NCBI GenBank assembly: GCA_946006895.1
Contig: CAMFZO010000099.1
Span: 1-5,844, forward strand
Reading direction: 5' to 3'
Length of the DNA: 5,844 nucleotides
Source of the DNA: an uncultured Clostridia bacterium
GTDB taxonomy: Bacteria > Bacillota > Clostridia > Oscillospirales > Oscillospiraceae
Part shown: in pieces, positions 1 to 5,273 of the stretch
Layout: every line of letters starts with the position of its first letter
How positions within the stretch are numbered: the first letter of the stretch is position 1
Translations under genes and position numbers: made by a program
The notes under the pieces: model-generated
What the model was told of the DNA's origin: nothing
Databases searched by the model: none
What the model saw: only the letters and a program-made list of their open reading frames with translations

Positions 1-1
1 C

Positions 2-22
2 CCTTTGTCTGGTAGACAAAGG
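2..22 (-). terminator. Hairpin downstream of tRNA-Gly, probable terminator (tail outside window)
   Basis: A perfect 9-bp inverted repeat (CCTTTGTCT / AGACAAAGG) with a 3-base loop lies 12 bases past the tRNA CCA end, where a factor-independent terminator of the tRNA would be expected. On the minus strand the bases after the stem fall outside the window, so the U-tract cannot be confirmed. Read on the plus strand the same stem is followed by a T-rich stretch (TTGTTTCTTTT, 23-33), so it could instead, or also, end a plus-strand transcript coming from beyond position 1. Confidence 0.55.
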
Positions 23-34
23 TTGTTTCTTTTC

Positions 35-110
35 TGGAGCGGGTGACGAGGCTCGAACTCGCTACCTCCACCTTGGCAAGGCGGCGCTCTACCGGATGAG
101 CTACACCCGC
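35..110 (-). tRNA. tRNA-Gly (anticodon GCC), CCA encoded
   Basis: The minus strand folds as a complete 76-base cloverleaf. The acceptor stem pairs GCGGGTG (110-104) with CACCCGC (45-39), followed by discriminator U and a genomically encoded CCA (37-35). The D stem is GCTC/GAGC with an ATCCGGTA loop. The anticodon stem CCGCC/GGTGG carries one G-U pair, and its loop TTGCCAA places GCC at 77-75. The T arm is GCGAG-TTCGAGC-CTCGT. GCC reads the glycine codons GGC and GGU. There is no variable-arm extension or mismatch to suggest a pseudogene. A consensus promoter lies 14 bases upstream and a hairpin follows, so it appears to be a single-tRNA transcription unit, although read-through from the lipoprotein gene upstream is possible because no strong terminator separates them. 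Confidence 0.97.
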
Positions 111-123
111 AGTTGCAGGTGTT

Positions 124-152
124 ATTATAGCGGCGTTCCTGTCGTTTGTCAA
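124..152 (-). promoter_or_regulatory. Consensus sigma-70-type promoter for tRNA-Gly
   Basis: On the minus strand TTGACA (152-147) and TATAAT (129-124) are both exact matches to the housekeeping consensus, separated by the optimal 17 bases. Initiation about 7 bases past the -10 box would fall near 117, giving a 5' leader of about 6-7 bases before the mature tRNA end at 110, to be removed by RNase P. Such a strong promoter is usual for stable RNA genes. No extended -10 TG is present. Confidence 0.93.
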
Positions 153-188
153 GGGATTTTTTCACTTTTTTCCCGCGCCGCGCTGTAT

Positions 189-208
189 GACCCGCTACGA
201 AGCGGGCC
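189..208 (-). other. GC-rich hairpin spanning the lipoprotein stop codon
   Basis: The minus strand can form an 8-bp stem (GGCCCGCT with AGCGGGTC, one G-U pair) with a 4-base loop, and the TAG stop of the lipoprotein gene lies across the loop and the 3' arm. What follows is GC-rich and then A-rich with no U-tract, so it does not qualify as a classical intrinsic terminator. It could still slow polymerase or protect the mRNA 3' end. It is the only candidate for separating this gene from the tRNA promoter at 152-124. Confidence 0.3.
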
Positions 209-1538
209 CGGATTCCGTGGAGGCTTCCGTCGGCGACTCTGTCGTCTCGCTTGCGGTGCCGGATGACTCCGTCGGCGGCTCCGTAGGTTCGCTGGTAGGT
301 TCGGTAGGCTCCGACGTCGGCTCGGTGGGCACGATGGTCGGCGGCAGCGTGGGAATGACGATGGACGGCTGGGTCGGCTCCGCGGAGGGCTCAGTGGCCT
401 CGGTGTTCTCCACAGGGTTCCCGCTCTCATCTGTTTCCTCCGGGGTGGCGGGGTAATCGCCGGCCTCCCAGACATAGCCCTCCTCGATGAGCTGCGCCGC
501 AGTCAGAAGCTCCGGGCTGTTGCCGCCGGAGAGCATATCCCGCATCAGATCCACGTAGTAGTATTCCCTGCCCAGCCGGATCAGATTCCAGTAGTGGGAA
601 ACGCCGTCTTTGAAGCCGGAGATCAGGCGGCAGTCCATGCCCTCGGAGCTGCACTCATAGCGGAACACGGTGGCAAAGGACAGGCTGTGGGCCGCACCGT
701 CACACAGCAGCCGGTAGGCGGGCATCACAGGCTCCTCGGTGTCAATGGTATAGACGAAACGGCCCGCCAGAAAACGGTACAGCCGGGTAACGCGCTCGGC
801 GTCGGTGCTGCCGGAATGGATGAAGGAATGGACAGAGGCGAGGATGGTATTGACCTCCGCCTGCATGACGCGAAGCTCGTCGCGGGTCTTGGGATAGACC
901 ATGTGCAGCTCTAAAATCCGGGTTTCGCCCTCGTTGGGATAGACCTGGGCCGACAGCTCCGGCAGGGCGGGCATCTTGTCAGGGTTCTCCAGGCAATACT
1001 CGCGGATGTAAGCCGCAAAATCCGCCTCCTCATAGTTGCGGATGCGCAGGGTCAGGGCGGTATTATAGTCGGTCAGCGCCTGCTGTATCTTGGCGTATGC
1101 GCCCCCTATGCCGTTGACGGTAACGATGGAGTTGATCTCGGCAGCGCTGCGGCGAAAGACGATATTCAGAGAGATAACGCCGTTTTCCCCGTCGCCGGAA
1201 AGCTCCGCGTCGGCATAGTCTACGGCGTAGGCGCCGATGGGGTCCTCCTCCGTGGCGTAGCGGATGGTCTCGGCCAGATCGGCGGCAATGTCGCCGCTGT
1301 AGTCGGAGACCAGGAAGGTGCCCCGCTCGGTCCAGTCGCGGATGAAGGACAGGACCGCGCCGCGCAATTCACTGCGGTTGGTGACGGTGAGAGGGACCTC
1401 CTCCTCGGTGGCACCGGAGGAAACGGGCTGTTCGGCGTGGGGTGTGACGGAGAGAAGCTCGTCCTGGCCCCAGCCGCTGCAGGCGGTCAGCCCCAGAAGC
1501 ACCGACGCGATCAGGATAGCTGACAGAAGTTTTTTCAC
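195..1538 (-). CDS. Lipoprotein with transglutaminase-like domain (probable inactive active site) and Pro/Thr/Glu-rich tail
   Basis: The 447-residue product begins with a lipoprotein signal peptide: MKK, a hydrophobic stretch, and the lipobox LTAC with Cys20 as the predicted lipidated residue. It should therefore sit on the outer face of the cytoplasmic membrane. A variable linker runs to about residue 50. Residues 50-240 form a domain that commonly precedes the catalytic fold in clostridial proteins of this kind. Residues about 245-335 match the transglutaminase-like superfamily: SFATVF, GMDCRLISG, SHYWNL (His315) and YYYVD (Asp330). Using the family spacing between the catalytic Cys and the Gly-Ile/Met turn, the nucleophile position falls on Ser285, not Cys; Cys279 is six residues too early. 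The domain may therefore bind rather than catalyse, which is an inference. Residues 363-447 are low-complexity Pro/Thr/Ser/Glu with TEPTSEP repeats. The start is GTG, chosen because a full AGGAGG lies 8 bases upstream and the signal peptide starts there. It follows yitT by 37 bases and is probably in the same operon. Its substrate is unknown. Confidence 0.88.
   Translation of the reverse strand: MKKLLSAILIASVLLGLTACSGWGQDELLSVTPHAEQPVSSGATEEEVPLTVTNRSELRGAVLSFIRDWTERGTFLVSDYSGDIAADLAETIRYATEEDPIGAYAVDYADAELSGDGENGVISLNIVFRRSAAEINSIVTVNGIGGAYAKIQQALTDYNTALTLRIRNYEEADFAAYIREYCLENPDKMPALPELSAQVYPNEGETRILELHMVYPKTRDELRVMQAEVNTILASVHSFIHSGSTDAERVTRLYRFLAGRFVYTIDTEEPVMPAYRLLCDGAAHSLSFATVFRYECSSEGMDCRLISGFKDGVSHYWNLIRLGREYYYVDLMRDMLSGGNSPELLTAAQLIEEGYVWEAGDYPATPEETDESGNPVENTEATEPSAEPTQPSIVIPTLPPTIVPTEPTSEPTEPTSEPTEPPTESSGTASETTESPTEASTESGPAS
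273..326 (-). repeat. Low-complexity coding repeat (TEPTSEP units) in lipoprotein tail
   Basis: Codons 405-422 encode two consecutive TEPTSEP units followed by TEPP, the core of an 85-residue Pro/Thr/Ser/Glu tail. At DNA level the units are 21 bases long but synonymous codons differ, so the repeat is conserved in protein more than in DNA. Such tails usually act as extended, sometimes glycosylated, spacers crossing the cell wall. Here the tail lies at the C-terminus, away from the lipid anchor, which makes a simple stalk role less obvious. Confidence 0.75.
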
Positions 1539-1546
1539 AGGGCGGA

Positions 1547-1552
1547 CCTCCT
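1547..1552 (-). promoter_or_regulatory. Strong Shine-Dalgarno fixing a GTG start (lipoprotein gene)
   Basis: The minus strand reads AAAGGAGGT, a near-complete complement of the 16S 3' end, with AGGAGG ending 8 bases before the GTG at 1538. This strong site makes the GTG the start despite its being a less common start codon, and lets the lipoprotein be translated independently of yitT upstream. Confidence 0.9.
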
Positions 1553-1575
1553 TTCAGGAAGCAAAGTTACGTGAT

Positions 1576-2454
1576 CTACAGCTCATAGCGGTCATACCGC
1601 TTGAAGCCGTCGCCCAGGACCTGGTGGGCGTCCTGGAGGATGATGAAAGCGTCGGGATCGACGGAGATGACCAGCTCCTTGAGCTGGGCTAATTGGCTGC
1701 GCTTGACGGCGCTGAGCAGAACGTTCTTGCCCGAGCGCGTAAAGTAGCCCTCGCCGTGGAGCAGCGTCACGCCGCGCTCCAGTTGACCGGTGATGGCGCT
1801 GCCGATCTCATCATAGTGGTCGGAGATGATAAGGGCGACCTTGGCGTAATCCATGCCGTAGACCACCTTGTCCAGAACGATGGACGAAAGCACCAGGGTG
1901 ACGATGCTGTAGAGGGTGTTGTTAAATTCCCGGTAGACGATACCGGTGGCCACTGCGGTGCACAGGTCCATGCAGAGGATGATCTTGCCGATGGGGAAAT
2001 TCCGCAGCCGGAGCTTGAGCAGCCTGGCGACGATGTCCACGCCGCCGGTGGAAGCGCCTGCCAGAAAGACGATGCCCAGGCCCACGCCGGCCATGACGCC
2101 GCCGAAGATGGAGGCCATCAGCGGCTCAACGGTGGGGATCGGCAGCAATGCGGCGAACAGGTCGAAGCAGACGGAGGAAATCACCATGCCCAGCATGGAG
2201 CCGAAGAAGAAATATTTTCCGATCTGCCGGTAGCCGAAGAAAAACAGGGGGATGTTGATGGCGGCGCTGAGGAGGCCCACGGTGAGCCAGGGGGTATTGG
2301 TGCCGTAAACGATCAGCATGGCAATGCCCGAGACGCCGCCGCAGCTGATGCCGTTGGGGTCCAGAAACAGGTCAAAGCCCAGAGAAAAGACGGCACTGCC
2401 GAAGACAATCATCAAAAGGTTGCGCGCCAGTTCTTTTTTTGTCAGGTTCATCAC
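1576..2454 (-). CDS. YitT family membrane protein with C-terminal DUF2179 domain
   Basis: This 292-residue integral membrane protein has the usual length and layout of the YitT family. Hydrophobic segments lie at about residues 12-31, 40-50, 57-74, 81-105, 112-132, 155-174 and 181-199, giving five or six membrane spans. The glycine-rich motif appears twice, NGISCGGVSGIA (34-45) and GASTGGVDIVA (133-143), reflecting an internal duplication. Residues about 203-286 form the soluble DUF2179 domain with the hallmark GEGYFT (235-239 region), DPDAFI (266-271) and VLGDGF (279-284) motifs. The family's biochemical role is not established; transport or regulation has been suggested only by its fold. 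The GTG at 2454 and the ATG at 2451 are adjacent in-frame candidates; a GGAG inside the end of parC lies 7 and 10 bases upstream respectively. It starts one base after the parC stop, so it is very likely cotranscribed and translationally coupled. Confidence 0.93.
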   Translation of the reverse strand: MMNLTKKELARNLLMIVFGSAVFSLGFDLFLDPNGISCGGVSGIAMLIVYGTNTPWLTVGLLSAAINIPLFFFGYRQIGKYFFFGSMLGMVISSVCFDLFAALLPIPTVEPLMASIFGGVMAGVGLGIVFLAGASTGGVDIVARLLKLRLRNFPIGKIILCMDLCTAVATGIVYREFNNTLYSIVTLVLSSIVLDKVVYGMDYAKVALIISDHYDEIGSAITGQLERGVTLLHGEGYFTRSGKNVLLSAVKRSQLAQLKELVISVDPDAFIILQDAHQVLGDGFKRYDRYEL

Positions 2455-2455
2455 A

Positions 2456-4699
2456 TCACAGCTCCAATTCGATCTGTTTTTCCTCCGCGTCCTCTTCCTT
2501 CAGCAGCGCGCCCGCCGCGGGGAGCGAACGGGTGCGGTAGCGGGCGGCATTGACGATGGCGCTGCCCTCCAGCAAAGCGGCGCGGTAGAGCGTTGCCTTG
2601 CGTTTCAGAGTCATGACCGCCACGCCCTGGGTCGTGCGGGTGGTTTTGGGCGCAAGCTGGGCGGTAGAGAAGACCAGAGCCCGGCCCTCGGTGGAATAAA
2701 GAACCAGTTGGGTGTCCTCCTTGAGCAGGAAGACCGCCTTGAGGAGGCTCTTGTCGCAGTAGGCGCCGGTGAGCTTGCGGCGGTTGGATTTTGTGGCGTA
2801 GGCGGACAGCTCCACCTTGGCGACCTTGCCGTTTTCGTAGACAAAGACGACGCTGCCCTCATAATTGCCGGGGAAGCACACGTCAATCACGCTTTCTCCC
2901 TCGTCAAAGCCCAGCTTGCCGGGCAGATAATCACCCAGAAGGCTGGCCTTGCTGTCCTCAAAGTCGGCACAGCGGGCCTTGTAGACCTGGTATTTATCGG
3001 TAAAAACCAGGAATTCGGCGGCGTTGGAGGTCTCCAGAGAAAACCCGAGGCCGTCGCCCTCCTTGAATTTCTGCTCACCGGACATCCGCAGGGACTGGGG
3101 CGTGATCTTCTTGAAGTAGCCCTCCCGGGAGACGAACACTGTGACGGGATAGTCGGGAAGGGACTCGTCCTCGTCCGGGGTCTGTGCCTCATGGTCGTAG
3201 ACGATGCCGGTCCGGCGGTCCTGGCCGTATTTTTCCCCAATGTCGTCCAGCTCTTTGACGATGACGCCGCGGATCTTCCGCTCACTTTTCAGCAGGTCCT
3301 CAAGCTGGGCGATCTCCTTTTCCAGATCGTCGACCTCCTGGGTGCGCTTGAGGATATATTCCTTGTTGATGTTGCGCAGCTTGATCTCCGCCACAAATTC
3401 GGCCTGCACCTTGTCGATGCCGAAGCCGATCATCAGGTTGGGCACCACCTCGGCATCGGATTCCGTCTCGCGGATGATGCGGATGGCTTTGTCGATGTCC
3501 AGCAAAATGCGCTTGAGGCCCTTGAGCAGATGGAGCTTGTCGGCCTTTTTCTGCTTTTGGAAGTAGACGCGGCGGCGGACACATTCGGTACGCCAGGCCG
3601 TCCATTCCTCGATGATCTCCCGCACGCCCATGACCCGGGGCATACCGGCGATGAGAATGTTGAAATTGCAGCCGAAGGAGTCGGTCAGGGGGGTGCTGCG
3701 CATGAGCTTCTGCATGAGCTTGTCCGGGTCAACGCCCCGCTTGAGGTCGATGGTCAGCTTGAGGCCGGACAGGTCCGTCTCGTCGCGCATATCGGAGATC
3801 TCGCGGATCTTGCCCGCCTTAATCAGCTCGGATACCTTGTCGATGATGGCCTCGGTGGTAGTGGTGTAGGGGATCTCATAAATCTCGATGAGGTTGCCCT
3901 CTTTGACATAGCGCCAGCGGGCACGGAGCTTCACCGGGCCTCTGCCGGTGCGGTAGACCTGTTCCATCTCCTCGGCGTTGTAGAGGATCTCGCCGCCGGT
4001 GGAAAAGTCCGGCGCCGGCATATATTCCGTCAGATCGCAGTCCGGGTCCCGTATCCAGGCGGCCGTGGCCTTGCAGACCTCCCGCAGGTTAAAGCCGCAG
4101 ATGTTGCTGGCCATGCCGACGGCGATGCCCATGTTCGCCGACACCAGCACATTGGGGAAGGCTGTCGGCAGCAGAGTCGGCTCCAGCATGGTGTTGTCGT
4201 AGTTGTCCGTGAAATCCACGGTCTCGCAGTCGATGTCCCGGAAGATTTCCTCGCAGATAGGCTCCAGCCTGGCCTCGGTGTAACGGGAGGCGGCATAGGC
4301 CATGTCCCGGGAATAGATCTTGCCGAAGTTGCCCTTGGAGTCCACAAAGGGGGTCAGCAGGGTCTCGTTGCCCCTGGAGAGACGCACCATGGTGTCGTAG
4401 ATGGCCGCGTCGCCGTGGGGATTGAGGCGCATGGTCTGACCGACGATGTTGGCGGATTTGGTGCGGCCGCCCTTCAGCAGTCCCATTTTATACATGGTAT
4501 AGAGCAGCTTGCGGTGGGAGGGCTTAAAGCCGTCGATCTCCGGGATGGCGCGGGAGACGATGACGCTCATGGCGTAGGGCATATAGTTCACCGTCAAGGT
4601 TTCGGTGATAGGCTGCTCCAGCACCTCGGCGCGCAGTCCCTCGACCCGGGAAGCGTCCATATTCTTTTGAACGGTCGGTTCTTTTTTCTTCTTGGCCAT
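2456..4699 (-). CDS. parC: DNA topoisomerase IV subunit A-like (ParC/GyrA family)
   Basis: This 747-residue protein is the DNA breakage-reunion subunit of a type IIA topoisomerase; with the ParE-like partner upstream it should pass one duplex through another and resolve catenanes. Residues 30-365 hold the winged-helix and tower regions. YAMSVIVSRAIP (42-53) includes Arg50, equivalent to E. coli GyrA Arg32. Tyr140 in SRYTEARL is the active-site tyrosine. GIAVGMASNI (191-200) carries Ile192, the family's DNA-intercalating isoleucine. Residues 380-490 are the coiled-coil connector. Residues 515-715 resemble the beta-pinwheel C-terminal domain, but no QRRGGKG GyrA box is visible, which favours topoisomerase IV over gyrase. 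Unusual residues are LNPHGDAAIYD (92-102), with Asn93 and Ala98 where E. coli GyrA has His78 and Ser83, and Lys64 at the Arg47 position. These changes suit a divergent clostridial clade. The ATG is preceded by AGGGA at 7 bases and followed by the lysine-rich MAKKKK. Separation of gyrase from topoisomerase IV rests on sequence features only. Confidence 0.92.
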   Translation of the reverse strand: MAKKKKEPTVQKNMDASRVEGLRAEVLEQPITETLTVNYMPYAMSVIVSRAIPEIDGFKPSHRKLLYTMYKMGLLKGGRTKSANIVGQTMRLNPHGDAAIYDTMVRLSRGNETLLTPFVDSKGNFGKIYSRDMAYAASRYTEARLEPICEEIFRDIDCETVDFTDNYDNTMLEPTLLPTAFPNVLVSANMGIAVGMASNICGFNLREVCKATAAWIRDPDCDLTEYMPAPDFSTGGEILYNAEEMEQVYRTGRGPVKLRARWRYVKEGNLIEIYEIPYTTTTEAIIDKVSELIKAGKIREISDMRDETDLSGLKLTIDLKRGVDPDKLMQKLMRSTPLTDSFGCNFNILIAGMPRVMGVREIIEEWTAWRTECVRRRVYFQKQKKADKLHLLKGLKRILLDIDKAIRIIRETESDAEVVPNLMIGFGIDKVQAEFVAEIKLRNINKEYILKRTQEVDDLEKEIAQLEDLLKSERKIRGVIVKELDDIGEKYGQDRRTGIVYDHEAQTPDEDESLPDYPVTVFVSREGYFKKITPQSLRMSGEQKFKEGDGLGFSLETSNAAEFLVFTDKYQVYKARCADFEDSKASLLGDYLPGKLGFDEGESVIDVCFPGNYEGSVVFVYENGKVAKVELSAYATKSNRRKLTGAYCDKSLLKAVFLLKEDTQLVLYSTEGRALVFSTAQLAPKTTRTTQGVAVMTLKRKATLYRAALLEGSAIVNAARYRTRSLPAAGALLKEEDAEEKQIELEL
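2462..2465 (-). promoter_or_regulatory. Ribosome binding site of yitT within the parC 3' end
   Basis: GGAG on the minus strand lies in the last codons of parC and precedes a GTG (7-base spacing) and an ATG (10-base spacing), so either start is usable. The junction reads TGATGTGATG: the parC stop TGA, one T, then GTG-ATG. This packed arrangement favours termination-reinitiation. An ATG overlapping the parC stop is followed at once by TGA and is not a usable start. Confidence 0.65.
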
Positions 4700-4745
4700 A
4701 GTTTATTCCCTATTTCCTTTTTCAGAAAATTCTGTGGTCCGCTAT

Positions 4746-4780
4746 CAGTGAACAGTGAATAGAGAATAGTGAATGGTGAA
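4746..4780 (+). repeat. Heptad array, left copy (five NAGTGAA units)
   Basis: Five consecutive 7-base units read CAGTGAA, CAGTGAA, TAGAGAA, TAGTGAA and TGGTGAA; two units carry one substitution each from NAGTGAA. The array is the reverse complement of the one at 5234-5268, with the two CAGTGAA units outermost on both sides. In a single strand the two arrays could pair into a long stem closing a loop of about 450 bases. Confidence 0.9.
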
Positions 4781-4802
4781 TAAGTTTACGTTGGGGAAAT
4801 CG

Positions 4803-5198
4803 TCAGACGCTATCCGGCTTCTTCCGACGGCGGTCTGACAGTTCTTCCGCCTGACGTGCCTTTGCGGTATTCAAGGTCGCGGTCAACATTCGCGTCAGGG
4901 AACTGCAGATCACCGGAAGCTCAATAAACGGGTCGTCAAAATACCCCGTTCTCTGTAAAACAATCAGCCAATACTCTGTTTCGGATGCCTCTTTCAGCGC
5001 GATCTGCATTTTGTAGATAAAATCTGTCCTGCTGCTGGCGTAATATGCTTCATGAATGTTTGCGCCGATGCTCGTTCCGCTGCGCAAGAGTTGTTTTGAC
5101 ATAATGAATTCTTTCTTTTCGTTCATCAGCCACTTGCAAAAGTTGACAACATTTACCGCCATTTCAATCGAAGCATCTATCAGTTTACTGTTTCCCAT
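4803..5198 (-). CDS. Four-helix bundle protein (23S rRNA intervening-sequence/S23 family)
   Basis: The 131-residue product is mainly helical and matches the four-helix bundle family first named from proteins encoded in 23S rRNA intervening sequences. The signature is LLRSGTSIGANIHEA (37-51), then SRTDFIYKMQIALKEASETEYWL (helix 3, about 56-78), and a long final helix (about 92-123) ending in a basic tail (RRRKK, 123-127). There is no signal peptide or membrane segment. Members of this fold form oligomers with a positively charged surface, and the related Avd protein works with a reverse transcriptase in diversity-generating retroelements; the function of stand-alone copies is unknown. The ATG at 5198 has GAGG 9 bases upstream. 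A small hairpin (5213-5226, 5-bp stem) sits between that site and the right heptad array. No promoter is evident, so it may be expressed by read-through from parE. It is AT-richer than its neighbours. Confidence 0.9.
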   Translation of the reverse strand: MGNSKLIDASIEMAVNVVNFCKWLMNEKKEFIMSKQLLRSGTSIGANIHEAYYASSRTDFIYKMQIALKEASETEYWLIVLQRTGYFDDPFIELPVICSSLTRMLTATLNTAKARQAEELSDRRRKKPDSV

Positions 5199-5233
5199 CC
5201 TGTCTTTCCTCTCTGTTCCAAAACAGTTCGGTG

Positions 5234-5268
5234 TTCACTATTCACTTTTCACTATTCACTGTTCACTG
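5234..5268 (-). repeat. Heptad array, right copy (five exact NAGTGAA units)
   Basis: On the minus strand this is CAGTGAA, CAGTGAA, TAGTGAA, AAGTGAA, TAGTGAA: five units with no departure from NAGTGAA. It starts 5 bases after the parE TAA stop and ends 35 bases before the four-helix-bundle gene start. It is the more regular of the two arrays, and compared with the left copy 32 of 35 bases match in inverted orientation. Confidence 0.93.
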
Positions 5269-5273
5269 CTTTT

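Larger units (their letters stand above)
4746..5268. mobile_element. Putative small element: four-helix-bundle gene between inverted heptad arrays
   Basis: A 523-bp segment between parE and parC is bounded by 35-bp inverted arrays (4746-4780 and 5234-5268) that agree at 32 of 35 positions. It contains a single gene with little spare sequence. By eye its interior is AT-richer than its neighbours: 25 of 60 bases are G or C at 4921-4980, against roughly 60% in the flanking topoisomerase genes. The arrays are the outermost shared sequence. I see no target-site duplication next to them, and no transposase is encoded, so autonomous transposition is not supported. It begins 5 bases past the parE stop and leaves 46 bases before the parC start, so both neighbouring coding regions are intact. 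The claim that it inserted as a unit is inference from the inverted ends, base composition and position inside an operon. Confidence 0.55.

Noticed and set aside
187..456. Gly/Ser/Val repeat frame on the plus strand and an Arg/Pro-rich frame on the minus strand
   Set aside because: Both are alternative readings of the DNA encoding the lipoprotein's Pro/Thr/Glu-rich tail; the repeats follow from the TEPTSEP codons.
1693..2553. A 286-codon plus-strand frame opposite yitT
   Set aside because: It mirrors yitT codons, is rich in Asp, Gly, Ala and His with no hydrophobic core pattern, and matches no family I know; shadow of a real gene.
4680..4690. A-rich run (AAAAAAG) near the parC start as a programmed frameshift site
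   Set aside because: The run is out of phase with the slippery X-XXY-YYZ pattern, there is no stop or alternative product nearby, and it simply encodes the lysine-rich N-terminus.
4721..4734. Short inverted repeat (CAGAA/TTCTG) upstream of parC
   Set aside because: Five base pairs with a two-base loop would not form a stable hairpin, and no T-run follows; likely chance.
2318..4762. An 814-codon plus-strand open frame running opposite the whole of parC and into yitT
   Set aside because: The minus strand encodes two well-recognised families over the same bases. The antisense translation has no recognisable domain, is skewed in composition (His, Gly, Val, Asp, Leu) and lacks a convincing ribosome site. 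Long antisense frames are expected opposite GC-rich genes with biased third positions.
4746..5268. CRISPR array or diversity-generating retroelement
   Set aside because: The repeats are contiguous 7-base units without spacers, and there is no reverse transcriptase, template repeat or variable repeat in the window, so only the four-helix-bundle protein family is shared with such systems.
4746..5268. Classical insertion sequence
   Set aside because: It has inverted ends but no transposase and no target-site duplication; listed only as a putative element.
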